Shown in pieces: positions 31,039 to 39,308 of a stretch of 64,000 nt of DNA. This DNA comes from Bacillota bacterium (GTDB taxonomy: Bacteria; Bacillota; Bacilli; Alicyclobacillales; SLC66). The DNA lies in the NCBI GenBank assembly GCA_021846285.1, contig JAJZCB010000006.1, positions 1 through 64,000 of the forward strand, in the 5' to 3' direction. The translations under genes were made by a program, and so were the position numbers. Each line of letters starts with the position of its first letter. Position 1 is the first letter of the stretch. The notes under the pieces were generated by a model. That model saw only the letters and a list, made by a program, of their open reading frames with translations. It did no database searches and had not been told where the DNA came from.

Positions 31039-31815
31039 TCAGACTCGCCCGTTGCGATAGGCGTCTCCCATCATTGCTTTGAGTGCGTCGCGAACTACAT
31101 CCACCGCGATGGCAAAACCGATGCCCTGCGAACTCTGACTTACGGCCGTGTTAATGCCGATCACTTCCCCGCGCATATTGATCAGCGGTCCGCCGGAATT
31201 GCCCCGGTTGATGGCGGCGTCGGTTTGCAGCAGATGAGGGTAAGAACGGTCGCCAATCTGCATGGGACGTTCTTTGGCGCTCACAATCCCTACTGTTACC
31301 GAATGATCAAGGCCGAGCGGATTGCCGACGGCAAGGACCCACTCACCGACCCTGACACCCTGCGACCGTCCCAGTTGCAGTACAGGAATGGTACGCGGCA
31401 TGGAAATCTTGAGGACGGCCAGATCGTGTTCGTAGTTTGTTCCCACAACGCGCGCAGTGATGGGCTTATCTGCGCCCAGCATCTGTACGTTCACGCGAGC
31501 GGCGCCGTGAATGACGTGTTCATTGGTCAGGATATAGCCACGTCGATCAAAGATGAATCCGGTGCCAATGTTAAGCGCGTGCGGTGAGTTTTCTGGCAAC
31601 TCCCAGGGCAGGCCGAACGGAAACCGTGAGGCGCGCGGTCGCGCATTGTCCTGTTCCACTTCAATGTTCACTACGGCGTGTTTAAATCGGTCGACAATTG
31701 TCACAAAGTCCAGTGTAACGATCGGCCCCTTCTTACTCTGCCTGCTCGCCGACGCCGATTGCTTGCCCTTCTTCTGCGCTACATTTCGTATGACAGTGCG
31801 TTTCGCTTGCACAGC
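31039..31815 (-). CDS. HtrA-type trypsin-like serine protease without PDZ domain
   Basis: About 258 residues from a GTG 7 nt after GAGGTG; an upstream GTG at 31845 is possible. Catalytic triad motifs are TNEHVIH, HDLAVLKI and GNSGGPLI. Unlike DegP or HtrA there is no PDZ domain after the protease core, and the N-terminus is basic (AQKKGKQSASASRQSKKG) without a convincing transmembrane helix or signal peptide. It may be a cytoplasmic or spore-located variant. Confidence 0.85.
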   Translation of the reverse strand, partial: AVQAKRTVIRNVAQKKGKQSASASRQSKKGPIVTLDFVTIVDRFKHAVVNIEVEQDNARPRASRFPFGLPWELPENSPHALNIGTGFIFDRRGYILTNEHVIHGAARVNVQMLGADKPITARVVGTNYEHDLAVLKISMPRTIPVLQLGRSQGVRVGEWVLAVGNPLGLDHSVTVGIVSAKERPMQIGDRSYPHLLQTDAAINRGNSGGPLINMRGEVIGINTAVSQSSQGIGFAIAVDVVRDALKAMMGDAYRNGRV

Positions 31816-31952
31816 AGCACACCTCGCATGTATGGCATACGACACCTTATTCGAGGCGCCCCCGCTAGGACTAAGACAAATGACCCGACCGCGTTAGAAT
31901 GAAACGACGTCTGACGACCTTGGGAAGAGTGGGTTGTCCAGGTCAGGTTGAC

Positions 31953-31986
31953 AAAAAAATATAGATGGATCAGGAATCAATCCATC
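31953..31986 (-). terminator. Terminator of the DUF1450 gene
   Basis: GATGGAT/ATCCATC stem followed on the minus strand by TATATTTTTTTG, about 44 nt below the stop at 32030. Confidence 0.75.
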
Positions 31987-32029
31987 CACAATGCTGCAGG
32001 AACAGTCCGTGCACCTGACGGCCAACCAC

Positions 32030-32368
32030 TTATGGGTTGTCCAACGCAACCGCCGCTTTCGCGACCTGTTGCCCTTCCGGCCCCTCCGCCTCGTCCTCCC
32101 GGAAAGCCGATGTGCCTGGCAACGGCGGAGAACTGATAAATCTCATGCCCTTTTCGAGCTTGCGATAAAGACCCTGCGGATCGCGTCCGGTAATGAGAGC
32201 GTTATTGCGAACTGCAAATGGAACGTCTGTGCATGTTCCGCACAGATCCACGCAGTCCTTGACCTCAATCTGTTCGTCCGGATACGCTTCCTTCAGGGCC
32301 TCATATACGGATTGCGAGTACAGCTCCAAATTCTTCTTACAAAAAACAATACTCAGTGACGAGGACAT
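32030..32368 (-). CDS. DUF1450 family protein (YuzB-like)
   Basis: 112 residues from MSSSLSIVFCKKNLELYS; AAGGAG stands 9 nt upstream. Conserved cysteines in FCKKN, DCVDLCGTCTDVPFAV and the GRDPQGLYRKLEKG end match the DUF1450/YuzB family. A thiol or metal role is likely but unproven. The last 40 residues (acidic, Ala/Glu-rich) extend beyond the usual family end. Confidence 0.83.
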   Translation of the reverse strand: MSSSLSIVFCKKNLELYSQSVYEALKEAYPDEQIEVKDCVDLCGTCTDVPFAVRNNALITGRDPQGLYRKLEKGMRFISSPPLPGTSAFREDEAEGPEGQQVAKAAVALDNP

Positions 32369-32473
32369 GTGGCGCATCTCCTTTTGGCGCCTGGTTCCTG
32401 TTGACGCCGCAAGTATTGTAACACATCCGATTTTGGAGGCGCCACACGTTTGCATTGGCCACAGCATGCACGT

Positions 32474-32647
32474 TCACATGGATAGGGGCGGCTGGTACCG
32501 TACGCCATAATTGCCCTTGCACGTACGATAGATCTGGACCAAGGGTTGCTGATGACCTCTCAATATCTGGTCGTCGCGCACGCACATGGCGACGTAGTTG
32601 GCCACTGAACGTGAATCGTACAGGCGCGCTTCATACACCCAAGTCAT
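32474..32647 (-). CDS. Small protein of unknown function
   Basis: 57 residues from MTWVYEARLYDSRSVANYVA, directly behind AGCAAGGAGGGAGCTC, a strong ribosome binding site. No motif recognised; the C-terminus is VRYQPPLSM. The ribosome binding site is the main reason to believe it. Confidence 0.6.
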   Translation of the reverse strand: MTWVYEARLYDSRSVANYVAMCVRDDQILRGHQQPLVQIYRTCKGNYGVRYQPPLSM

Positions 32648-32707
32648 GAGCTCCCTCCTTGCTGCCACTGCGTCTTTAGGACACAGTGTACCCCCTGATC
32701 CGGTTTC

Positions 32708-33499
32708 TCATGTAACGGCATTTGCTTCGATCAGCATGCCCGCGTGCTTCTTGATATTCAGACAGCCGTGGGGAAACAGCAGGTATTGCCCGCGAATCCC
32801 GATCAGTCGGCCCGCAACGGAATCCTTTTGCAAGTCCAGCGACTGTGCTTTTGGCGTCTCGCCTTCGCACACCGGATACTGCAGGCTGCATAACGCAAAG
32901 TCATGAACGACATACGGTCGCAGTGCGTCAGGAAGGCGTTCATACACTTCTTCCGCCACCGACAGTAAGTCCACGGTTCCATATACGCCCTGCACCATCT
33001 TGCGCCAGTCAGTCTTATCGGGGAGGTTCTTGGCAACCTCCATTTCAAACTCTCCAGCCGCCTTGCGGGTAGGCAGTTCTGCAAACAGCATGGCCTGATG
33101 AGCCCCCTGGTCCACCCACCGGATCCATTGTCGATGCTTTCTGGTCAGCCCCACTTTAGCCTGACTGCTTACAGCCAAATATACATAATGGGGAATCATG
33201 CACTGGCTGAGTGCAAACTCCTCGTCTCGACACGTACCGAGGTGATGGTGACACTCATGCGGTTTCACAATGCACAGATCAGTCTCCGCGAGCGTTGTGA
33301 CGCACGGAAAACAGTAACCGTTTTGGTACAGTTTCGAAACCTTTCGACCACACGCGACACAGCGTCGCTCGCCAAGAAAGCGGATCTCCACCCTGTGTGA
33401 CAGCCAGTCATTGAGCACCTCAAGATCGTCGCCAAGTCGCCACCGATACGTGATGGGCGTGTTGACTTCATGCTCGAGCGCTTTGTTGAATCCGCGCAA
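32708..33499 (-). CDS. DUF2797 domain protein
   Basis: 263 residues if started at the TTG 7 nt after GGAGGAGG; an ATG at 33544 would add 15 residues but has no site. Paired cysteines CVACG and CFPC form a zinc ribbon (about 46-66), and a further CHHH region follows. The fold includes VYLAVSSQAKVGLTRKH, recalling a GIY-YIG-like core, and ends with a region starting KIGIRG-like. Biochemical role unknown. Confidence 0.83.
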   Translation of the reverse strand: MRGFNKALEHEVNTPITYRWRLGDDLEVLNDWLSHRVEIRFLGERRCVACGRKVSKLYQNGYCFPCVTTLAETDLCIVKPHECHHHLGTCRDEEFALSQCMIPHYVYLAVSSQAKVGLTRKHRQWIRWVDQGAHQAMLFAELPTRKAAGEFEMEVAKNLPDKTDWRKMVQGVYGTVDLLSVAEEVYERLPDALRPYVVHDFALCSLQYPVCEGETPKAQSLDLQKDSVAGRLIGIRGQYLLFPHGCLNIKKHAGMLIEANAVT

Positions 33500-33653
33500 C
33501 TTCAGCCCTCCTCCGGACAGCACAACATCATGCTGTCCTTGCATTTTCCGATGAAAGATCTGCGCCGTTTCCGGTCACCCTAAGCGCATCGGCTGTTGCT
33601 TTCCCATGACCTGTGCCAACCATCCTCGCGTTACACCCGAAGGGGGAAAAACT

Positions 33654-34316
33654 ATGCTTGTTCTTGCCGCCGTCATTCCGGCGCTGGCGGTCCTTGCCTA
33701 TATCTATCGGGCAGCCCGCCACCGGGAAGCGCCTCAATTTGTGCTGCTGTTGTGCGCCCTCGGGGCCATAGCCGTCTTGCCTGCGGGACTCGCGGAACGG
33801 TTTTTGCTGGACGTATACAGTCAGACACCGGAACCGCAAAATGTGCTGTTGGCTACCTTGGTGACATCGTTTTTCGTTGCCGGAGCGACGGAGGAATCCA
33901 TAAAGGGTCTGATTTTCTGGCGCTTGGTCTACCTAAAACCTTTTTTTGAACGACCGTATGACGGTGTGCTGTATGCCGTAGCCATCGGCATGGGATTCGC
34001 AACCGTCGAAAACATTCTCTATGTAACCAGCTATGGTCTGTCCACGGCCTTTGTACGGGCGTTCACGGCTGTTCCCGCGCACGCCCTCTTTGGAATTGTC
34101 ATGGGCGCCTGCTTCAGTCGTGCGAAGTTCGATGGCGAACCCGTCTGGCGAGCGTTCATTGTTCCCGCACTCTTGCATGGGCTCTACGACGCGTTTGCCA
34201 TGGCGCAAAGTTTTTTTGCCAATGCGCTGCTCATTGTCTATCTCATGTGGCTCGTACGCTTTGCCTATCTGCGCGCCAAACCATTGGCGAAAGGCCTACG
34301 TTATCGGGTGTCATGA
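33654..34316 (+). CDS. prsW: PrsW-family intramembrane metalloprotease
   Basis: 220 residues from MLVLAAVIPALAVLAY, with GAAGGGGG upstream. Multiple transmembrane helices and the family motifs ATEESIKG, FATVENILY, PAHALFG and LLHGLYDAF. In Bacillus PrsW makes the site-1 cut of the anti-sigma factor RsiW. No sigma/anti-sigma pair is visible nearby. Its 3' end overlaps a convergent gene by 16 bp. Confidence 0.9.
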   Translation: MLVLAAVIPALAVLAYIYRAARHREAPQFVLLLCALGAIAVLPAGLAERFLLDVYSQTPEPQNVLLATLVTSFFVAGATEESIKGLIFWRLVYLKPFFERPYDGVLYAVAIGMGFATVENILYVTSYGLSTAFVRAFTAVPAHALFGIVMGACFSRAKFDGEPVWRAFIVPALLHGLYDAFAMAQSFFANALLIVYLMWLVRFAYLRAKPLAKGLRYRVS

Positions 34317-34660
34317 CCGTGCAGTCCAAATTTTTGGGGATTGTCAGGCAACCCGTCAAACGTGAACAAGATGCCGTCATTCGTTTTAAAGACGGCAATC
34401 TCCGTTCGCTCGTCAATCATTAAAAGGTGAAACAGATTCATATCAGTCTTAAAGTAGGGACTCAGATGTTCATCGTGAAATCGCAAATTCAGGACGCGAT
34501 AGCGATCTGACCCAGGCACCTGAAACCCTGTCTGTAAAGGCCACTCATTAAGCTTGTCCGCGGTGATCGGCTCAGCCCGGCCTCTTGTCCGCAGCAATTC
34601 GTACAACGCCTTGGCCGCCTTGGACTTGCGGCTTTGCTCAGTAAAAAGTCCGTAATGCAC
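34301..34660 (-). CDS. Hypothetical protein
   Basis: 119 residues from a GTG preceded by GAGAAGGGG. No recognised domain; mixed alpha/beta, soluble, with FKTNDGILFTFDG near the end. Its upstream region carries an unusual nested inverted repeat (34688-34726) that could control it. Confidence 0.55.
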   Translation of the reverse strand: MHYGLFTEQSRKSKAAKALYELLRTRGRAEPITADKLNEWPLQTGFQVPGSDRYRVLNLRFHDEHLSPYFKTDMNLFHLLMIDERTEIAVFKTNDGILFTFDGLPDNPQKFGLHGHDTR

Positions 34661-34687
34661 CTGGGTTCCCCTTCTCCGGAAACAAGG

Positions 34688-34726
34688 AATGCCCCCTTTG
34701 GTAAACCAACCGGATTAGGGGGCATT
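34688..34726. repeat. Nested inverted repeat upstream of the 119-aa gene
   Basis: Outer arms AATGCCCCCT and AGGGGGCATT match perfectly; an inner dyad TTGGTAAACCAA lies between them. It has no T-run, so it is not a normal terminator. It lies 28 bp above the GTG start. Confidence 0.6.
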
Positions 34727-34946
34727 CACTTGGGGTATTGCATTGCTACGCTCTATGGCTAGTATAACTGAAACAAAAGCGTAATGGGAGTCAAAATTTG
34801 TGGGCTGTAAAGTAAGATGTGGCATGTGCAAGACGACGCTGCGCCGCCAGGCTTGTATCCTGTGGTGGTTTCTGCCTGCATGGGGCCCGCCATGTCCGCA
34901 TACGCGCCCTGAACGGAGACGCCGTTTGGATACTGTGTAAGTTGCC
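34727..34946. other. Divergent intergenic region
   Basis: About 220 bp between the minus-strand 119-aa gene and the plus-strand 96-aa gene. An open frame on the minus strand exists but has no ribosome binding site. I see only the promoter listed next. Confidence 0.4.
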
Positions 34947-34974
34947 CTGACAGCATCGCATGCCGTGGTATACT
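34947..34974 (+). promoter_or_regulatory. Candidate promoter of the 96-aa gene
   Basis: CTGACA (34947-34952), 16-nt spacer, TATACT (34969-34974). Confidence 0.55.
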
Positions 34975-35005
34975 ACAGGCAGCAAGTCACGGAAGGGGTC
35001 ACTGT

Positions 35006-35296
35006 ATGCGCAACGAACGAACGTTGCTGGAACGCGTCGTTCTGTCGAAGGCCATTGAGGGAGAATTGCGGACATTTGACATCGATTTGCATGACCTTGG
35101 CGAACGATTTGAAGTCTATGTATACGACCCTGAAGAAGCATTTGAGGCGGAACCCGTGGCATGCTCGTCGCTGGCGGAAGCTAAACGCGTATTTACCAGG
35201 TTCATGGAACTGATCGTCGCGGAACCGGTGCACCAGACGGACTCTCCCTTTGATTTTGCGGAACGCGTCTATGAAAAACTGTTTGACTTTCCGTGA
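35006..35296 (+). CDS. Hypothetical acidic small protein
   Basis: 96 residues, start behind GGAAGGGG. Acidic, alpha/beta, no cysteine cluster or membrane segment; FDIDLHDLGERFEVYVYDPEE is the most distinctive stretch. Family not recognised. Confidence 0.6.
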   Translation: MRNERTLLERVVLSKAIEGELRTFDIDLHDLGERFEVYVYDPEEAFEAEPVACSSLAEAKRVFTRFMELIVAEPVHQTDSPFDFAERVYEKLFDFP

Positions 35297-35333
35297 TGAT
35301 CGCAGTGCATGGTTCCGATTTGCGGCGCCTTGC

Positions 35334-36029
35334 TCAAACATCGCAGTCGTTGCCTCGAACACCGATATATTCGCCGAGGCGGAACTCTGCGTCCTCGTTG
35401 ACGACGATGACTGGGATGTCAGCGCGTAAGGCCATAAGCGGAAAGCGATTGACCGGATCCATCTCCAAACTGGATCCTACGACAAGCAAAACATCTGCAG
35501 TGGCAATCCAGTTGATGGCCAAAGAGAGCGACCGTACTGCTTCTCCCTCCATCACAACGTCCGGCCAGACCTGGCCGCCGCACGCGCGACATTGCGCAGA
35601 CTGCCCTCCACGACCGCTCACTGTCGTCACCGTTTTACAGGAACGGCAACGCAGGCGCATTAAACTGCCGTGCAGTTCGATGACCTCGCGCGAACCGGCG
35701 CGCTGGTGCAATCCGTCGATATTTTGGGTGATGATCCTGGCGCCGCGCTCCGCGAGAATCATGTGACCTATGCTGGGCTGAACGGACTGCCAGGCCATCA
35801 TCAGTTTTCTGTACAGCGTTTGAAATTCTGTGGCGTGTCTCTGCGCATCGCCCGCTCGAAAGAGTTCTCTTAGCGGACGGCCTGACCATTCCGCCTTTAC
35901 CGTGGGCAACCCGCTTGCCACGCTGATACCTGCGCCCGTAATGGCCACGAGATGACGCGCCGCTTTGCAGATCGCACGACAGCGCAGCGTGTGCTCTGAG
36001 AACGACGACGTCCACTTCTGACGCAACAA
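35334..36029 (-). CDS. Sirtuin NAD-dependent protein deacylase
   Basis: 231 residues from a TTG 7 nt after AGGGAGG. NAD-binding GAGISVASGLP, TQNIDGLHQRAG and the catalytic LHGSL, plus a zinc site CRSC and CRAC, then VVGSSLEMDP. It removes acyl groups from lysines using NAD. It is monocistronic, divergent from the serine operon's T-box leader. Confidence 0.92.
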   Translation of the reverse strand: MLRQKWTSSFSEHTLRCRAICKAARHLVAITGAGISVASGLPTVKAEWSGRPLRELFRAGDAQRHATEFQTLYRKLMMAWQSVQPSIGHMILAERGARIITQNIDGLHQRAGSREVIELHGSLMRLRCRSCKTVTTVSGRGGQSAQCRACGGQVWPDVVMEGEAVRSLSLAINWIATADVLLVVGSSLEMDPVNRFPLMALRADIPVIVVNEDAEFRLGEYIGVRGNDCDV

Positions 36030-36087
36030 TCATCATCCTCCCTAGATCGCTGTCACAGACAAACAACGCAATGCTGCCATTGAGGTC

Positions 36088-36117
36088 TTGACGGCGAAGC
36101 ACATGATGTAGTATTCT
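36088..36117 (+). promoter_or_regulatory. Serine operon promoter
   Basis: TTGACG (36088-36093), 18-nt spacer, TATTCT (36112-36117). Transcription would begin near 36124, just before the T-box leader. Confidence 0.65.
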
Positions 36118-36123
36118 CTGAAA

Positions 36124-36395
36124 AACCCATACGATAAAAGCGATGACGGAAACGAACGGACAGGACAGCGCTCAGAGAACCAGCGGTCGGTGCGAGCTGG
36201 CGGCTGAAGTCCATCTTCAAGCATTCCCGAGCGAACGGTGAACGCCACAGGCCAGTAGCCGCTTACGCACAACTGCGTTATTGGTTGCGGTTCTCTAGTG
36301 GAACCGCTGGAGCTGCCGATCGTGAGATCGACAGAATGTAGGGTGGTACCGTGAGCGCCTGCCGCTTGCCCCTTTTATTTTTGGGGCAGGCGGCT
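36124..36395 (+). ncRNA. T-box riboswitch with terminator (tRNA-Ser predicted)
   Basis: The T-box sequence AGGGTGGTACCGTGAGC is at 36340-36356. Upstream, CAGAGAACCAGCGGTCGGTGCGAGCTGG resembles the distal loop of Stem I only in part; a UCC triplet at 36225-36227 falls near the expected specifier position. Downstream, GCCGCTTGCCCC and GGGGCAGGCGGC form a terminator stem followed by TTTATT (36361-36398). Uncharged tRNA would favour the antiterminator and expression of the serine genes. Confidence 0.88.
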
Positions 36396-36444
36396 TTATT
36401 GTTACCAGTAGTGTTTCCCATCAGAGACAGAAGGAGTGGCGGAA

Positions 36445-37608
36445 ATGTTCGCAGAAAAGACAGTTTTACGAATTCCCGGTCCAACCCCTGTTCCTCCGGA
36501 GGTTGCAAGGGCCATGGGACATGCCATGGTCGGACACCGCAGTTCCGAATTTTCCGCTCTGTTTGCAGAAGTGCTGACGGATTTGCGCGAACTGATGCAG
36601 ACTTCAGGAAGCGTCGCAATCCTTGCGGGAACAGGAACCACCGGTCTTGAGACTGCGCTTGTCAATCTGGTCGAGCCCGATGATGAAGTGCTGTCGGTCT
36701 CAACAGGCAATTTTGGCGATCGTTTTTCAGACATCGCCTCCCGTGTGGGCGCGACTGTACACTCCCTCTCCTACGAATGGGGCCAGGCGGCGCAGGCCGA
36801 GGACATCGAGCGCGCGCTGGCGGAACAGCCGCACATCAAGGTGGTCCTCGTCACTCATTGCGAGACTTCAACCGGTGTGCTAAACGATGTCAAGGCGATC
36901 GCCGAGGTGGTCCATCGTCACGGCGGCTACCTCGTGGTCGACGCTGTGAGCTCGTTTATAGGCGCTCCCCTTCCAGTCGATGAATGGCGCGTGGATGTCA
37001 TGGTGACTGGTTCACAAAAGGCGCTCGGTTTGCCTCCGGGCCTGGCGCTTGTAGGCGTTTCGGAGCGGGCTGCGGAGCGTATGCGGGAGATCCCCCGTAG
37101 AACCCTTTATTTGGACCTTGTCCGTTATTTCAAAGATGCACAAGCGAACACCACACCCTTTACACCGCCCGTCAGTCTGGTGTACGGACTGCAGGCGGCG
37201 CTTTCGCTGTTGCGCCAGGAAGGGTTGCAGCAGGCCCAACGCAGGCACCTGTTACTGCGCGACATGACGCGCGCCGGTGTCAGAGCCGTGGGGCTTCCAC
37301 TGCTGGTTGCAAAGGACATTGACGCAAGCCCGACTGTCACCACTGTCGGGATGCTGGATTTTGACGCCGACGCTGTGCGCAAAGTCATGAAATCCGAGTT
37401 TCACATTGCCATTGCGGGCGGTCAAAAGCATCTGTCCGGGAAAATATTTCGGATTGGCCATATGGGTTATGTCGACGCAGGCGATGTTCTGCATTACCTC
37501 GCCTGTCTGGAGACGGCGCTCGCCATAACAGGTCATGCCGTTGCGCTTGGAGCGGGCGTGGCGGCTGCGCAGGAGGTGTATTTGCGTCATGCGCATCTTG
37601 GTCACTGA
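36445..37608 (+). CDS. Class V aminotransferase, serine pathway
   Basis: 387 residues from ATG 36445, 8 nt after GGAG; a GTG at 36436 is too close to the site. Fold type I motifs include GTGTTGLE, HCETSTGV, VDAVSSF and the PLP lysine in TGSQKALGLPP. It belongs to the serine-pyruvate/alanine-glyoxylate branch rather than canonical SerC. Under a T-box and overlapping serA, it probably acts as the phosphoserine aminotransferase. Confidence 0.88.
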   Translation: MFAEKTVLRIPGPTPVPPEVARAMGHAMVGHRSSEFSALFAEVLTDLRELMQTSGSVAILAGTGTTGLETALVNLVEPDDEVLSVSTGNFGDRFSDIASRVGATVHSLSYEWGQAAQAEDIERALAEQPHIKVVLVTHCETSTGVLNDVKAIAEVVHRHGGYLVVDAVSSFIGAPLPVDEWRVDVMVTGSQKALGLPPGLALVGVSERAAERMREIPRRTLYLDLVRYFKDAQANTTPFTPPVSLVYGLQAALSLLRQEGLQQAQRRHLLLRDMTRAGVRAVGLPLLVAKDIDASPTVTTVGMLDFDADAVRKVMKSEFHIAIAGGQKHLSGKIFRIGHMGYVDAGDVLHYLACLETALAITGHAVALGAGVAAAQEVYLRHAHLGH

Positions 37609-39181
37609 TCCAATTTCCGAACAGGGTCTCGCAAAACTGTACGCAGCGGATGAGTTTGAAATCGTCACAAAGGTCGGCATTTCCAAAGAACAGCTTCTGG
37701 CGGAGATCGGGGATTATGAAGCATTGCTCGTACGCAGTCAGACCAAAGTGACGGCCGATGTGATCGCCGCCGGAAAACGGCTGCAAGTGATTGGACGCGC
37801 TGGCGTCGGCGTTGACAACATCGATGTGCGAGCCGCCACGAAAGCGGGGATTCTCGTCATCAATGCACCCGACGGCAACACCGTGACCACCGCTGAATTT
37901 ACGTTTGCGATGATGTTGGCGCTCGCCCGCCGCATCCCCCAGGCATACGCCAGTCTGCAGGCTGGCCGGTGGGATCGCAACCAGTATGTCGGTGTGGAAT
38001 TGCGCGGTAAGATCCTCTGTGTTGTGGGCCTGGGAAGGATCGGCGCAGAAGTGGCGAAACGCGCTCAGTCGTTCGGCATGAAAGTGATTGCCTACGATCC
38101 ATTTTTGACTGTCGCCCGTGCGGATAAACTGGGAGTGCAGATGGCTGCCCTGCATGACGGTATCCGGGAGGCCGATTTTATCACGGTGCACACACCGCTT
38201 ATGAAAGAGACCTATCACCTCATCGCGGCGCATGAATTCTCGCTGATGAAACGAGGGGTGCGGATTCTCAATTGCGCCCGCGGCGGCATCATCGACGAAC
38301 TCGCATTACAGAAAGCGCTCGAAGAAGGCATCGTGATCGGAGCGGCGCTTGACGTGTTTGAAGAAGAACCGGCGGTCGCAAATCCGCTGCTTGCTCATCC
38401 ACTCGTGATTGCCACTCCACACTTGGGCGCTTCGACGGTCGAAGCGCAGGTGAACGTCGCTGTCGATGTCGCCGACGGCATGGTTCGTCTTCTACGCGGC
38501 GGTTCCTACCCACACACGGTCAACTTGCCCGCGCTGAGCGCAGAAACCAGGCAGAAGGTGGAACCCTACGCCCGGCTCGGCGAGGTGTTGGGCAGTTTCG
38601 CCGCTCAGATGAAGAGCGGAGGCGTTGAAAAAGTCGTGGTTCGCTATGAAGGCGAACCCGCTTTGCAACCGCTGGAACCTGTTACTGGCGCGATCCTCAA
38701 GGGTCTGCTCACTCACTATTATCGGGAGGAAGTCCATCTCATCAGCGCTTCGTTGATCGCCGAGGAACTTGGCGTTGAAGTTGTCGAGAGCAAGGCTCCG
38801 AGACATGAGACGTTCACCAATTATATTGAAGTCGAGGTGTTGGGCGAGGGTACGACAGCCAAAGTCGGCGGCGCCGTCATTCCTGGTCATGGCAGTCGCA
38901 TCGTGATGCTCGACGGGTATCCGGTTGATATCTATCCGACGGAAGCCATGGTCATGACGTGGCATCGCGATCGACCGGGCGTCATCGGTCGTGTAGGTTC
39001 CATTCTTGGCGAGGCAGGCGTCAACATTGCGGGTATGCAGGTCGGCCGTCAGGAAGCGGGGGGCGGCGCGATTATGATTCTTGCCGTGGACCGCGAAGTG
39101 AACTCCGCCCAACTGGGCCAGATTCGCGAGGCGGCGGGCATGGATCGCGTACTGTATGTGGAACTGCCCATCAGTTCATAA
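37589..39181 (+). CDS. serA: D-3-phosphoglycerate dehydrogenase
   Basis: 530 residues from MRILVTDPISEQGL. Substrate- and NAD-binding domains have GRAGVGVDNID, VGLGRIGAEVA and the catalytic histidine in TPHLGAST; an ASB-type domain (about 320-450) and a C-terminal ACT domain follow, beginning DRPGVIGRVG. The 530-residue type is often sensitive to serine. The gene overlaps the aminotransferase by 20 bp, showing coupling. Confidence 0.96.
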   Translation: MRILVTDPISEQGLAKLYAADEFEIVTKVGISKEQLLAEIGDYEALLVRSQTKVTADVIAAGKRLQVIGRAGVGVDNIDVRAATKAGILVINAPDGNTVTTAEFTFAMMLALARRIPQAYASLQAGRWDRNQYVGVELRGKILCVVGLGRIGAEVAKRAQSFGMKVIAYDPFLTVARADKLGVQMAALHDGIREADFITVHTPLMKETYHLIAAHEFSLMKRGVRILNCARGGIIDELALQKALEEGIVIGAALDVFEEEPAVANPLLAHPLVIATPHLGASTVEAQVNVAVDVADGMVRLLRGGSYPHTVNLPALSAETRQKVEPYARLGEVLGSFAAQMKSGGVEKVVVRYEGEPALQPLEPVTGAILKGLLTHYYREEVHLISASLIAEELGVEVVESKAPRHETFTNYIEVEVLGEGTTAKVGGAVIPGHGSRIVMLDGYPVDIYPTEAMVMTWHRDRPGVIGRVGSILGEAGVNIAGMQVGRQEAGGGAIMILAVDREVNSAQLGQIREAAGMDRVLYVELPISS

Positions 39182-39222
39182 GCGATACGGCGCCATGGCC
39201 GTTCCCCGGCGATCACAGTGTT

Positions 39223-39253
39223 GAGCCGCGTTTCCCTGCAGGGAACGCGGCTC
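39223..39253. terminator. Near-perfect palindrome between serA and kamA genes
   Basis: GAGCCGCGTTTCCC and GGGAACGCGGCTC pair with one bulged T. The element lies between convergent genes and probably ends transcription from one or both sides, though neither strand has a clear T-run. Confidence 0.55.
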
Positions 39254-39308
39254 GACGCACAGCGGGTCTTCCTGGCGTTCTCGCTTTGCCGATGTTTCGC
39301 TTGGGTGG

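Noticed and set aside
34759-34956. 65-residue minus-strand frame in the intergenic region (MLSGQLTQYPNGVSVQG...)
   Set aside because: No ribosome binding site before the ATG, no recognised family, and its end runs into A/T-rich promoter-like DNA.
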